A stretch of 64,000 bases of DNA from Candidatus Neomarinimicrobiota bacterium (GCA_021734025.1 JAIPJS010000016.1:1-64000); one strand, 5' to 3'; shown: positions 1 to 9,391, numbered from the stretch's first letter. A program made the numbers and translations. The notes: a model not told the origin generated them from the sequence alone.

Positions 1-1
1 G

Positions 2-118
2 GTGAAGCCGATCCTGACCGCAGGTTATTTCAAACCGGCTGAACAGGCATATTTGGAGTTGGGACATGAAATAAATGTCCTTTCTTTTATTCTCCCGCTA
101 TATAAAAAACGGCTCTGA
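2..118 (+). CDS. 3' end of an unidentified protein (partial)
   Basis: An open frame enters from the left edge and stops with TGA at 116-118. It encodes 38 residues ending in LPLYKKRL. The composition looks protein-like (alternating hydrophobic and charged residues), but the fragment is too short to assign a family. The next gene on the right runs the other way, so this would be the end of a rightward transcription unit. It could be a chance frame. Confidence 0.4.
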   Translation: MKPILTAGYFKPAEQAYLELGHEINVLSFILPLYKKRL

Positions 119-588
119 TCGTGAGGTGCAGCAAATCACACGTAGAGAATTTAATATTGCTGGGACATCCTCCTGGATTTTTCCGGCTAAATGCAATTAA
201 AAGAACTCATCACTCTCTTCCTGTGAATAAAAATTGTAAACGCTACTTTACACTACCCCGGTCCACTGTAAAATCCATTTCACATTCAATTTGGCGGCAG
301 GATAGCCTGCAACCCAGTTATAATCAGTGTTCATTCGGCCTGTGGAAACCCGGTACTCACCGTCTGTACCGTATCTCAGGTGGTTTCTTCCGGCTCTCCC
401 AGAGAACAGAAGGCAGTGTCCCCTACCAGTGGGGAATAGTATATTATTTCAAATTTCGTTCCATTAGATGCCCCCTTATACTGACAGGACTCCATTTTCC
501 CGTTAACTCTTTGCAATGTAATTCCTTTTCAATATTCGCCCGATCGTATTTGAGACTTGAGTTAAGTTTTTTAAAAACGTGGTTAAGG
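119..588. other. Intergenic region between convergent ends, no gene seen
   Basis: About 470 bases lie between the rightward gene end and the leftward amidase gene. Frames up to 190 codons exist, but they lack a ribosome binding site and recognisable content. A short stem TCCCC/GGGGA sits near 419-437 without a convincing T tract. I see no RNA gene or repeat. Confidence 0.5.
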
Positions 589-1422
589 CTACAGGTTGAC
601 GTAGTCTTTTTTGACCCATCCCCGTGTTTGCACGTCGACCCGGAGCCAACCATCTTTTTCTTCGAGAATATCCAAAACTGTCCCCTGTTGTAGAGCCGGA
701 GCCACTTTCCTGCCCCTTAAACCAGGCTCTGAACGGATATTGAGTCTGGAAGCAGTGACAATCCCGGTTCGTCCGGGGACCAATCCACTATCTGCCAATC
801 GGTCAGGTCCCTCTTCAGCCCGATCTTTCACCAGGAGCCGCTCCCGCAGCTTATCCAGCGGAAACGCCGGACCGGGGTCAATTTTCCTTGAGGGAGAGAT
901 CTCCTCGTGACCGACGATTAGTTCGATGGGATAGGTTTGCATCAACAGGGTACAGAGGTCAAAAACTGCTGCAATCTGCTCTTCGGAGTACTTTTGCCAG
1001 TAGTCGGGTTCGGTCCGGTTCTGATGTACGGCGTGGATGACTTCTTCTTCAGAGTAATTGCGTCCAAACCAGGAACTGAATCCCTGCTCCGTTTTTGTGA
1101 GCTGACCGGCGTTATCGATCTCAATACCGACGGAAAATTGATTGAACGACTCTCTTCCCTGGTGTGAGCTTTTTCCCGCATGCCAGGCAATGGTGTTAAA
1201 TGGCACCAGTTGTACAATTTCACCTTCTCTTCCCACCACCACATGAGCGGAGGCACTGCGTTCGGGATCACACAGGGTTCGTACTGCTCCTTCCAGCGAT
1301 CCCCCTGCCGTGTAATGGATTACCACGGAATCCGGTACCCCATCTGCCATCACTCCGCTGTGGTTTGGGGAATTCTGTCGGGTGATATTCTCACCGTCCA
1401 GTAAATGGTCAGTGATTTCCAT
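589..1422 (-). CDS. N-acetylmuramoyl-L-alanine amidase with C-terminal SH3b domain
   Basis: A 277-residue peptidoglycan amidase of the Amidase_2 (T7-lysozyme/PGRP) fold, expected to cut the bond between MurNAc and the peptide stem. Residues about 30-190 carry the zinc site: H36 in VIHYTAG, H172 in VGHEEISPSRK and D182, with K180 as catalytic lysine; H81 (IAWHAGKS) is also conserved. Residues about 215-277 form a bacterial SH3 domain (TASRLNIRSEPG ... GWVKKDYVNL) for wall binding. There is no signal peptide, as expected for a phage-type endolysin that needs a holin. The start follows an AGGGTGAGG site overlapping the end of the holin gene 9 bases upstream, so the two are translationally linked. 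Confidence 0.85.
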   Translation of the reverse strand: MEITDHLLDGENITRQNSPNHSGVMADGVPDSVVIHYTAGGSLEGAVRTLCDPERSASAHVVVGREGEIVQLVPFNTIAWHAGKSSHQGRESFNQFSVGIEIDNAGQLTKTEQGFSSWFGRNYSEEEVIHAVHQNRTEPDYWQKYSEEQIAAVFDLCTLLMQTYPIELIVGHEEISPSRKIDPGPAFPLDKLRERLLVKDRAEEGPDRLADSGLVPGRTGIVTASRLNIRSEPGLRGRKVAPALQQGTVLDILEEKDGWLRVDVQTRGWVKKDYVNL

Positions 1423-1431
1423 AATTCTACC

Positions 1432-1932
1432 TCACCCTTTTGCCGGTTCGTCTTCCAGGATACTTACCGGTTTTTTATTGCCCGTAATTGTCCGGGTTAA
1501 CCGGTTGCTGGCTCCCCGTTTTTCAGCGGTCCGCCCGATAGTCCAGGTTGCAACGATACCACCCCAGGCGGCCCAGAACTCCACCGGCAAATCGAAAGAT
1601 CGGACCGGCACTCCAGCCAGGGACTGGATAGTCGGAACCAGTACGTAGTTGAAGAAAATGAACACCAGCCCGGAATAGACCACCGAAGGACGTGCCCGTT
1701 TAGTGTAATTGTCACCTTGCTGCAGCTCGGCAACCAAAACTCGTTCTTTCGCCCTTAACTCGGATCGGATTGTCTCCTCGATTTCCGACTCGCGTTGTTG
1801 GACCAGCTGCTGCATTTCCAGCTTCAGACGCTGTTTTTCCTCGCCGCTTAACTGAAAGTTATCTACAACCTCACCAACATTTTTTACCAGATTGCCTACG
1901 CCACCGCTAAAGACATCGGTAAGCCAACTCAT
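1432..1932 (-). CDS. Phage / gene-transfer-agent type 3TM holin
   Basis: A 166-residue protein resembling the Holin_3TM (GTA holin) family. Its N-terminal third is amphipathic and rich in charged coiled-coil sequence (EEKQRLKLEMQQLVQQRESE). It is followed by membrane segments around SVVYSGLVFIFFNYVLVPTI and FWAAWGGIVATWTIGR. Holins of this class make pores that release the partner amidase encoded immediately downstream. The ATG is preceded by AAAGGGGGA. No capsid, tail or terminase gene is visible nearby, so this is an orphan lysis pair. The family call rests on sequence character and context rather than a search. Confidence 0.75.
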   Translation of the reverse strand: MSWLTDVFSGGVGNLVKNVGEVVDNFQLSGEEKQRLKLEMQQLVQQRESEIEETIRSELRAKERVLVAELQQGDNYTKRARPSVVYSGLVFIFFNYVLVPTIQSLAGVPVRSFDLPVEFWAAWGGIVATWTIGRTAEKRGASNRLTRTITGNKKPVSILEDEPAKG

Positions 1933-2115
1933 AACTGTCCCCCTTTCTTACTTCCGAACAGATCATTCGCACAGAGATACTCCGTTAAAATGCGTACCAT
2001 CTTTGTCATCATGGTTTCCCTCCGGTATGATTTTACCTTTTGACTTCACAACCAGGGATGCTCAAAATATCTAGTCCATTGCGAACATCCCTGAGTTGTG
2101 AAGAATCTGTGAGAC

Positions 2116-5100
2116 TTACTTCAGCAGTACCATCTTCCTGGATTCCACAAAACTTCCTGCCTGTATCCGGTAGAAATATACTCCGCTCGGTAGATGACTC
2201 GCATTCAGTGTGGTTTTGTAGACTCCGGCGGATTGTGATTTATCCACCAGTGTGGCAACCCGCTGTCCCCGGATATCAAACACCTGAAGCCTTACGTGTG
2301 TCTCTTCCGGTAGTTCGTAACGAATGGTAGTATTCGGATTGAAGGGGTTGGGATAATTCTGCCGTAATGCGAACTGTTCCGGGAGTCCGGAATTGTCTTC
2401 GGATTCCACGGCGGTAGGAAGTAGGGTATTACCCCGGGTAAAGGTTCCGTTGGCTGTATCGACCCTGACACTGACTGTGTCGGCCAGGAAGTTCGCACTC
2501 TGGAAACTGATCCTCGTGGAATCCCGTCCAGTCTCCTCGCTAACTTTGTACAGTAAGTAGGCCAGGACACCGGAACCGGAAAGAAATTGCCCCTGAATTG
2601 CCTTTCCTTCCAGCGCCACGACACCTTCCTCAATGACTTCGGCCTGTACATCCCAGGATTCGGCCGTCAGAGTTTGGGCTAATGAGACCTCCCCGGTGGG
2701 CGTCAGGACTTCCGGATCGCCTGCAATCTGCAGACTGAACGCATCCAGCTGGAACCGGCTGACATCGTCAGACACCTTGACGGGAATTTTTACCGAAGCG
2801 CCTCCCGGAGCAACAAAATTCGGGAGCGCAACCGGAACATCATTCGCCTCCGGATCGTCGGTTAGGTATGCTGTGGTCATATCATGCCGGGTAAACCGAA
2901 TTCCCTTCGGGCTTTCCCCCTCGACATTGAATTCGAATGAATAGCTCCCCGGTTCACCGTTTTCCTGAAATTCCGCACTGTATACCCCATCGCGTGCCAC
3001 GCGGTCTCCCCCCTGGTCACCGTCATCGTACAATTCGATGTATGCATATTGGCCGAAAGGATATCCAATGCGAGCTGTCACATTCGCTCCAGGCAACGGC
3101 TGACCGCCCTGTAGGAGCTTTAACTCCAGCTTCAGCGGCCACTGGGTACCGTAATTTCTGATCTGCACCAGAGTTTTAATATCCGAGTAGCCTGCGACCG
3201 AGAGGAATACCTGTTGCTCCTGAAATGCTGTCTGCACCTGCGAGAGCCAGGGACCAAACTCCGGCTTCCGAACCCTGTAGGAGAACACTGTTTTTCCCTG
3301 GATCAACTCGACATTTTCGAATTCCCCTACATTCTTGGGGGTAATTTCCTCTCCGGAAGGAGTAACCAGGCTGTAATATGTTCCGGATTCTTCCAGCTCC
3401 CAGAGAAGGGTAAACCGGACTTCGTCTACTGACTCGTCAATAAATGTGGTATCGGTCGGACTCTCTATTATCCTGGTAAAGTCAAACGATTGACGTTTGG
3501 CTACCTTGTTGAGGGCGGACTGGTAGCTCTGAATAAGCGCAAGTCCTCCAACGGAACCCTGGGCAGGTTTCGAAAAGCCCGATGCCCCGGAAAAATAGTA
3601 ATTTCCGCCGGTGCCGAACGCAATCTGTCGGAGCGAATCTTCATCAACATCTGTGGACGAAGTCCCAAATCCAATAGTGTACGCGTCCGTCTTGGTGGGT
3701 ATCGATGGCAATACATCCTGGATGTACGGCGGTTCATTGCTTAGCCCGTCCGAGAGGAGAATGAGGGACTGGGGATAACTTGGCTCACTTGCGGTGTTCA
3801 GCTGCGATTGGGCTTCCAGTAGTCCTCCACCGATGGAAGTCCGCCCGCTGGCCGTAATGGCTTCAATTGCGGCAATGGCGGAATCCTTGACCTGCACCGA
3901 ATTTATAGACTTAAGCGGGAAATCGGTCCGGGCCGGCGGGGTTCCGGAACTGTAACTGGTGACGGCAATTTTATCTCCGGCACCCAAGAGGCGGACAACC
4001 TGGGATGCCGCGTTTTTCACTGCGTCCAGTTTATCTCCCAACATACTTCCCGAGCGATCGATAGAGAGTGCCAGATCGACCTGCGAGGGTTGTATCGCTT
4101 CCACCCGGCGGGCGATAACCTCCTGAAGTGCCCTGTAAATGTTCAACCGACCGGCACCGAGATCTTCGGAAAATCCCGGTCGACTGGGATCATAATTGTA
4201 GTCGTATCCCCCAACTGTATCCGCTGTACTCTCCAGAATTTCCACAAGATCTTCCACTGACAAAGGATTGGCGGGATTGATTTCCAAATTGTGCGAGAGA
4301 ACCAACGCCGCTGCGCCGGCCACGAGTGGTGTGGCTGAAGAAGTCCCGTTAAAATCATCAACGTAATTATCTGAACTGTAGCCGCCTGTACCGGAGATAT
4401 CGGTACTCGGCATGATCACACCCGGCGCCGCGAGATTCAAATCGTCGCCGAAATTACTGCCCCACCAATCTTCTCCGTCACAACTGGTCCCATCAGGATC
4501 CGTGCTTACCCCGGGGTTAACTTCGGAGGAGTTGGAGCTGCTACGCTTTCTAGTATCACAGGGACTGGTAGCCGCGACTGCCAGAGTTTGAGCATACCGG
4601 GCCGGAAAAGAGATCGGAGAAGTGTTGGCGTTTCCGGCGGCAAAGACCGGTAACACATCGGCATTCCATGCATTAGCCACGGCATTTTCGATGGCCATGA
4701 GGTCGCCACTTGCGCGCCAACTGCAGCTGAGTACCATCCCATCGTAATCTCCGGAAAAATCCACGGCATAATTTATGGCATCCGCGCGGTTCTGGTTTCG
4801 TCCGGCAATCAGATCGATCCGCAGCGGGAGTATCCGGGATTGATGAGCCGCACCGGTTACTCCGGTGTTATTGTCTCCTACCGCCGCAGCAATTCCTGCG
4901 CAGGCCGTTCCGTGGGCATTGGTTCCGGGGGTCGGATCGTTATCATCATTGGCAAAGTCCCATCCGACCAGGTCATCCACCTGATCGTTCCCGTCATCAT
5001 CCACACCGTTCAGATCGCCGGGATCCAGCACCCACTGGGACCCATTCCATTCGATAGTTTGCCCATCTCCGTCGGTATCTTCGCTCAGATTCTGCAGGAT

Positions 5101-5943
5101 ATTCTGGCGCAGATCAGGGTGGGCCCAGTCTACACCGGTATCAAGGATGGCCACAAGAACGTTGGCATTCCCCCGCTGAATGTCCCAGGCCTCCTGCATA
5201 TCAACGTCTGCATCCGCGGTACCACCGGAGGTTCCGTCATTGTTTAACGACCACTGTTGAGAATATTCCGTATCATTCGGATCAAACAGGGCATCGTTAT
5301 AACTGACGAAACTCAACTCCGAAAATTTCACTCCCGGTTTACTATTGAATGCCCTGACTTTCTGAAAGGCACTAGATTCATCCTGGATGGTGAGTGTGTA
5401 AAACCCGCGCGTCCAGTGATCGATAATAACCGCACATCCCATATCGCTGATCACCTGCTGCATCTGATCTTCGGACAGGTCTGTTTTAAACTGGACAGTC
5501 ACTTCATCCGGCATATAGTAGCGTATCTGGCCGTCCCGGTCCATTACCGCCGGCGCGGCCTTTTTAATGTCCGCTCTGGTTGTTAACTCTCTGGCAAACT
5601 CTTCAGCTGATCGCCCGGCGGGTGTCCGGTAGACCCCAAACTGCAATTTTGATAGCCGTTCGGCATGCACTGCTTCCAGGTTAAGCCCGGAATCCACATC
5701 TTGCCGTGATTTCTCTGACTTGTCGGCAGACCCAGGTCGGAATTTCACCATGACCTGGCCATCAACAGGGCGAAATTCAAACTGCTCTCCCGTTAATTTA
5801 TTCGGGTAGGAATAATCCTGACTCCAGACTTCAGCAGGATAAAATCCTGCGATGAATATGCTCCCTGCCATTATGCCAAACAACAGTGACAATCGCCGTT
5901 GTGAAAAAATTTTGTTCAACAAGCGCTTTATCATTTGAGACAT
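2116..5943 (-). CDS. Secreted subtilisin-like (S8) protease with VWA domain and T9SS sorting domain
   Basis: A 1275-residue exoprotein. The start at MSQMIK is chosen because AAGGAGGAGTG lies just upstream; an in-frame upstream start would add 13 residues. Signal peptide about 1-42; prodomain-like segment about 60-215 (VMVKFRPGSA, VTVQFKTDLS). The S8 domain has the triad D268 (AILDTGVD), H344 (AHGTACAG) and S535 (NGTSSATP), with oxyanion N438 (AAGNAN). A von Willebrand A domain begins near 621 with an intact MIDAS (D629, S631, S633). Beta-rich linker domains follow. The last about 85 residues are a T9SS type-A sorting domain (QNYPNPFNPNTTIRYELP ... ESRKMVLLK). Expected on the cell surface or released; substrate unknown. 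Fusion of a subtilase to a metal-binding adhesion-type VWA domain is uncommon. Confidence 0.93.
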   Translation of the reverse strand: MSQMIKRLLNKIFSQRRLSLLFGIMAGSIFIAGFYPAEVWSQDYSYPNKLTGEQFEFRPVDGQVMVKFRPGSADKSEKSRQDVDSGLNLEAVHAERLSKLQFGVYRTPAGRSAEEFARELTTRADIKKAAPAVMDRDGQIRYYMPDEVTVQFKTDLSEDQMQQVISDMGCAVIIDHWTRGFYTLTIQDESSAFQKVRAFNSKPGVKFSELSFVSYNDALFDPNDTEYSQQWSLNNDGTSGGTADADVDMQEAWDIQRGNANVLVAILDTGVDWAHPDLRQNILQNLSEDTDGDGQTIEWNGSQWVLDPGDLNGVDDDGNDQVDDLVGWDFANDDNDPTPGTNAHGTACAGIAAAVGDNNTGVTGAAHQSRILPLRIDLIAGRNQNRADAINYAVDFSGDYDGMVLSCSWRASGDLMAIENAVANAWNADVLPVFAAGNANTSPISFPARYAQTLAVAATSPCDTRKRSSSNSSEVNPGVSTDPDGTSCDGEDWWGSNFGDDLNLAAPGVIMPSTDISGTGGYSSDNYVDDFNGTSSATPLVAGAAALVLSHNLEINPANPLSVEDLVEILESTADTVGGYDYNYDPSRPGFSEDLGAGRLNIYRALQEVIARRVEAIQPSQVDLALSIDRSGSMLGDKLDAVKNAASQVVRLLGAGDKIAVTSYSSGTPPARTDFPLKSINSVQVKDSAIAAIEAITASGRTSIGGGLLEAQSQLNTASEPSYPQSLILLSDGLSNEPPYIQDVLPSIPTKTDAYTIGFGTSSTDVDEDSLRQIAFGTGGNYYFSGASGFSKPAQGSVGGLALIQSYQSALNKVAKRQSFDFTRIIESPTDTTFIDESVDEVRFTLLWELEESGTYYSLVTPSGEEITPKNVGEFENVELIQGKTVFSYRVRKPEFGPWLSQVQTAFQEQQVFLSVAGYSDIKTLVQIRNYGTQWPLKLELKLLQGGQPLPGANVTARIGYPFGQYAYIELYDDGDQGGDRVARDGVYSAEFQENGEPGSYSFEFNVEGESPKGIRFTRHDMTTAYLTDDPEANDVPVALPNFVAPGGASVKIPVKVSDDVSRFQLDAFSLQIAGDPEVLTPTGEVSLAQTLTAESWDVQAEVIEEGVVALEGKAIQGQFLSGSGVLAYLLYKVSEETGRDSTRISFQSANFLADTVSVRVDTANGTFTRGNTLLPTAVESEDNSGLPEQFALRQNYPNPFNPNTTIRYELPEETHVRLQVFDIRGQRVATLVDKSQSAGVYKTTLNASHLPSGVYFYRIQAGSFVESRKMVLLK

Positions 5944-6616
5944 AATACACTCCTCCTTGTGATTTGGTGGGTATAGAAACAATCGATATTCCGGGTCAAA
6001 TCAACAATTTCCGGAGATTCCACCGGCTATATTCTCCGGAAGAACAACATTCAGACAAGGGAAAAGTGGTAGGACTAAATTCTATCCGCCACCAGACTCA
6101 CAGCTATAGAAAACCAATGTGTCTCAACTATCAGACAAATGGCTTTCGAATTCTCCCTCCGATGGTTCGCCTGGTCAACCTGCTACCAGAAAACCGACCA
6201 ATAGTACCGGAATTACGTACTAATCTTCCGGTCCATTGTAACCCGTTTCACGTAGTATTGCTGTCTTCTTGGATTGCTAAACTGATTTGTGGTTATACGC
6301 CCCTACATGCTGAACTGTTATTAGGTTATTGGAAAAATGGAAAAACTGCAAGTATAAATGTGACCAGTTTATTCACCTTCTAAGATTTGCAGGAATGCGG
6401 ATTCATCTCAGTCTGCGAGAAACTGTCAAAAATGGTATACCAGAATCACCTACCTACTGGCAATCTATAAATCACGGTGACACGTCATGTTACAAATTGT
6501 AAAATCTTGAAACAAACAGGGTAAGCTAATTTCTCGATCTATTTGTTGTACGATACATATGATAAAAGACAGAATCCGTATCCAAACAACATGCCAATGA
6601 TTCATTAATTTGCCAG
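5944..6616. other. Intergenic region upstream of the protease, no gene recognised
   Basis: About 670 bases between the protease start and the RidA-like relic. Open frames of 128-139 codons exist on both strands, but they have no ribosome binding site and no recognisable motif. The protease promoter must lie at the left end of this stretch. I could not single out a -35/-10 pair. Confidence 0.4.
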
Positions 6617-6878
6617 ATGTCGGTGGGAGATTACGGCCGGGAGGAATCGGAAGATATCGCTGGTTATTCAAGGAATCCAGGTTGAAATAACCGGCACAGT
6701 CGCCGCGAATGAATCTAATCAGATGGTAGATAAAGGTGACCCGGCGGCCCGGGCCAATTACATCTATGGGAAAATTGAGACGGTGTGGGGGAAAACCGAC
6801 GCTTCCCTCATGCATGTCATTTGTGCCAGAATGCATGCCACAAAGGAACACTGGGAACCCAGCAATTCTTCCGCTTAA
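6617..6878 (+). pseudogene. Decayed RidA/YjgF-family gene
   Basis: Two adjacent frames together read like a RidA-family enamine/imine deaminase. The first frame holds EDIAGYSR (about 6649-6674). After an internal loss of a few codons and a frame change, the second gives QVEITGTVAAN, GDPAARANYIYGKIE and MHATKEHWE, stopping with TAA at 6876-6878. Normal RidA-like proteins run on for about 40 more residues containing the conserved C-terminal strand and active-site arginine, and these are missing. I read this as a pseudogene with an internal deletion, a frameshift and a truncated 3' end. A strong terminator hairpin overlaps the stop codon. Confidence 0.65.
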
Positions 6879-6904
6879 AGACCGGTGAAACCGGGTTTAA
6901 GCGG
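6871..6904 (+). terminator. Strong hairpin at the end of the RidA-like relic
   Basis: A 9-bp stem CCGCTTAAA / TTTAAGCGG encloses an inner CCGG/CCGG stem with loop TGAAA. The relic's stop codon lies in the left arm. Downstream on the + strand the sequence is T-rich but not a pure T run (TTCAGTATGTTTTGTTTT). It could also act on leftward transcripts leaving the lipoprotein gene at 6959. Confidence 0.55.
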
Positions 6905-6958
6905 AAACCTTCAGTATGTTTTGTTTTCCCGGCTTAAAGAATCAAACTATCAACAAAG

Positions 6959-7756
6959 TTAAAACGAATCCAATTTGGTCGTGGCGTCTGTGCCCCAATC
7001 GACCAGGACGCTTTTCCAGGCCTGTTCGCCTTCCGACATCACCTGGTATTGTACCATCCCGCCGGGGACTTCATCCGTTAGCCACATCTGCATGGTGTCG
7101 CCGCCCATGCCACCCATGAATTCATACTTCTCAGTAGTAAATGTACCGGCTGGTGTGGCAATATCTTCAGTACCAACCAGTGCGCCTTCCATGCTCTCCT
7201 CGGTCATGCTGCCGCCGGTCTGGTTGACGGTGGTCTCGGACACCGGGATTTCCCCGGTATTGCCGTCCGGATCCTGTCCCCGCAACCTGAGCACTTCGCC
7301 CGTTGCGCTGTCGACCAATCCTTCGTACAACCAGGTGGATTCGTCTGATGACCACGTGAGCTGCCACCATAGATCACCGTTATCCGTGCGTTTTAACAGG
7401 CCACGTTCAAGGGTGGTTGTTTCGTCTCCATCGTCGCTGGTGATCTCAAACCGGGTCCACTGACCGGGTTCGTAGTTCTCTTCCGCCGACACCTGCATTC
7501 CGGTATTGAAGGAATAGGAAAAGATCACCTGCGCCTGGACGGCCATAAAATTACCCCAGCCCGGCGAGGTAGGTGGCGGGACATTTTCGTCCGGTGCCAG
7601 AGATTTGTATACCGCATTTTGCGCATGCTCCCCAACTGCGCGACCGGCACCGGAAACCGCACCGCCGATTAGGGAATCGATAATGGTGGAACAGCTCATC
7701 AAACTCACTGATGCAACTAAACTCACTACAATGAAAATAATCCGAGAACGCCTCAT
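6959..7756 (-). CDS. Lipoprotein of unknown function
   Basis: A 265-residue protein starting MRRSRIIF, with GGAGGGG six bases upstream. An upstream GTG in frame is less likely because it contains that ribosome binding site. A hydrophobic signal ends in the lipobox SLMSC, so it should be lipid-anchored. A glycine/alanine-rich stretch follows (IGGAVSGAGRAVGEHAQ). The body is beta-strand rich and acidic, with tryptophans and a methionine/glycine-rich segment (EFMGGMGGDTMQMW). I do not recognise the family. It stands alone, with its own upstream gap of about 185 bases. Confidence 0.8.
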   Translation of the reverse strand: MRRSRIIFIVVSLVASVSLMSCSTIIDSLIGGAVSGAGRAVGEHAQNAVYKSLAPDENVPPPTSPGWGNFMAVQAQVIFSYSFNTGMQVSAEENYEPGQWTRFEITSDDGDETTTLERGLLKRTDNGDLWWQLTWSSDESTWLYEGLVDSATGEVLRLRGQDPDGNTGEIPVSETTVNQTGGSMTEESMEGALVGTEDIATPAGTFTTEKYEFMGGMGGDTMQMWLTDEVPGGMVQYQVMSEGEQAWKSVLVDWGTDATTKLDSF

Positions 7757-7941
7757 GTCACGCCCCTCCACTTACATTAGATGAAATATTATGGGTTGGA
7801 ACAAAACTCCCGTTTATGAACGGCTATAAAATAATAGATGCCATCCCCCAGTGAAACAGGAAATCAACCGTTTTTGCTCTAAATCACTCCACCCGGTTTT
7901 GAGGATAATTTTCCTGTAAAACTCCAACAGGTCCGGCAGGA

Positions 7942-8916
7942 TTATTTCTCCACCTTTACTACTTCATATGCCTTTCCTTCCGGGTTGGTGCCGAATTTGG
8001 CATTCACAGCGTACAGATATTTTCTATGCATAGCAACCGTCGTAGGTACAGCAAACGCCTCGTGGGTGATAGTGTCGATGACTTCGCCGCTGCTGTAATC
8101 GACACCAAGTTTCACGGTAGCGATCTTATTCATTTGGTTTTGTACCACGTAGAGCGTATGACCATCCAGGAGGATACCATCGCCGTTTTTAACGTTTGCG
8201 TCCCCCAGGTCGATTTCCTTCGCAGCACCGGATTTCGGATCCACCGAGTACAATTTCCCCGTGGAGGAATTCACCACAATTAACGTCTTGCCGTTTGGCG
8301 TGGCTTCGATACCGTTCGCATTAAATCCTTCCACCATTTCGTATTCTCTTCCCAGAGAGATTTCTGTCACCGCCGATTCATCCGGAAGCTTTCCGCCGGA
8401 TTTCACTGGGATATGGTACAGTACGCCCTGTGCAGAGTTAGTCAGATAGGCGCCCTTTTTGGTAGTAATCACATCATTAATGAATTTATTCTCGGCAGTC
8501 GAAAGTGTGTATTCTGCCTTGAGTTCGCCGGTCTGTGTGTCATAGACCCGGGCATCACCATTACGGCCGCCACATACGAATAGCAGACTGTTTTTCACAT
8601 CTACACTCAGGCCGACTGCCATCTGTCCTTCTTCCTGCTGAACCAGGATCTCACCTCTCCCGGTTTTCAGGTCACCCTTGTAAATCGCACCTCCGGCTAA
8701 CGAACCAACGTAAAAACTGGTGCCCTTCCCGGTGGCGATGCCTTCGGGCGAAAACCCTGTCGGCAGCTGGATGATCTCCGGAAAGGTTTTCATTGCGGGC
8801 ATCTGCCCCATGGATTCGTTCTCCTGGGCAACAACAGGGTTCTGTCCCAGTTCGAAACCAAGGCTCAACACTAAGGCCATAATGAGTAGTCCGTGTGTTA
8901 ATATGGATTTGTTCAT
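7942..8916 (-). CDS. Secreted SMP-30/gluconolactonase-like beta-propeller protein
   Basis: A 324-residue protein with a signal peptide (about 1-30, ending VVAQ). It is followed by a six-bladed propeller typical of SMP-30/LRE-like secreted proteins: repeated units such as GFSPEGIATGKGTSFYVGS, VGLSVDVKNSLLFVCGG and NGIEATPNGKTLIVVNSS. Such proteins are lactone hydrolases or sugar-binding propellers; which applies here cannot be told. The ATG has an AAGGAGG site at ideal spacing. A run of nine G lies about 130 bases upstream. The family call is good, the substrate unknown. Confidence 0.82.
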   Translation of the reverse strand: MNKSILTHGLLIMALVLSLGFELGQNPVVAQENESMGQMPAMKTFPEIIQLPTGFSPEGIATGKGTSFYVGSLAGGAIYKGDLKTGRGEILVQQEEGQMAVGLSVDVKNSLLFVCGGRNGDARVYDTQTGELKAEYTLSTAENKFINDVITTKKGAYLTNSAQGVLYHIPVKSGGKLPDESAVTEISLGREYEMVEGFNANGIEATPNGKTLIVVNSSTGKLYSVDPKSGAAKEIDLGDANVKNGDGILLDGHTLYVVQNQMNKIATVKLGVDYSSGEVIDTITHEAFAVPTTVAMHRKYLYAVNAKFGTNPEGKAYEVVKVEK

Positions 8917-9217
8917 AAGATATCCTCCTTATCTGACCAGGGAGCTCTCGTTTATAATTCATTACGCCGCACCACCGGCGGCGACTTTATTAATATGGTG
9001 AATACCGTGGCTATGTTAATATAAGTAAGAAATCTATATACTTAAAGGGGGGGGGCGAAGCCCTTTTATGGAAAGGGTATATCCAGAGGTGTTTTTCGGC
9101 GGTACGACATTATTACCCGCCCGCGGTAATTCTTACATTGACGACAGATCTTCGTGTAACTGGTATACGAAATTGCAAAAGTAACAAATCAACCTCTACA
9201 AGGGCAGAGCTCGTATT
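8917..9217. other. Upstream region of the SMP-30-like gene with a G9 tract
   Basis: About 300 bases with no gene. It contains nine consecutive G at 9047-9055, followed by a small stem CCCTTT/AAAGGG, and a second stem ATTACC/GGTAAT near 9112-9130. Part of it must be the promoter region of the leftward propeller gene. Confidence 0.45.
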
Positions 9218-9391
9218 TCACCCGGATAGTGTAATTCCCAGGTAGAATGGCCAGAGAACGACCGCCCAGATACCCTGTACAAAAGTTAATTGCGCATACC
9301 CAATGGTGAACAGCCATCCAATGAGCCAAATGGGACCGGTAATCGTGGCTGATGCTGCCGCTGATTGGTTTGAACTTTGTTCCTCACTCAT
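9218..9391 (-). CDS. Small membrane protein, 57 residues
   Basis: A short gene with a clear AGGAG site seven bases before its ATG. The N-terminus is polar and Ser/Ala-rich (SEEQSSNQSAAASA). Two hydrophobic stretches follow, about 19-35 (GPIWLIGWLFTIGYAQL) and 40-55 (GIWAVVLWPFYLGITL), so it should be a small inner-membrane protein with one or two helices. It lies alone between longer leftward genes. Its function is unknown; similar short tryptophan-rich membrane proteins are common and mostly uncharacterised. Confidence 0.72.
   Translation of the reverse strand: MSEEQSSNQSAAASATITGPIWLIGWLFTIGYAQLTFVQGIWAVVLWPFYLGITLSG

Noticed and set aside
121-693. 190-codon rightward frame at the left edge
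   Set aside because: No ribosome binding site, unnatural composition, and it overlaps the end of the well-supported amidase gene on the other strand.
6465-6851. 128-codon leftward frame
   Set aside because: It is antisense to the RidA-like relic, whose frame gives recognisable family sequence.
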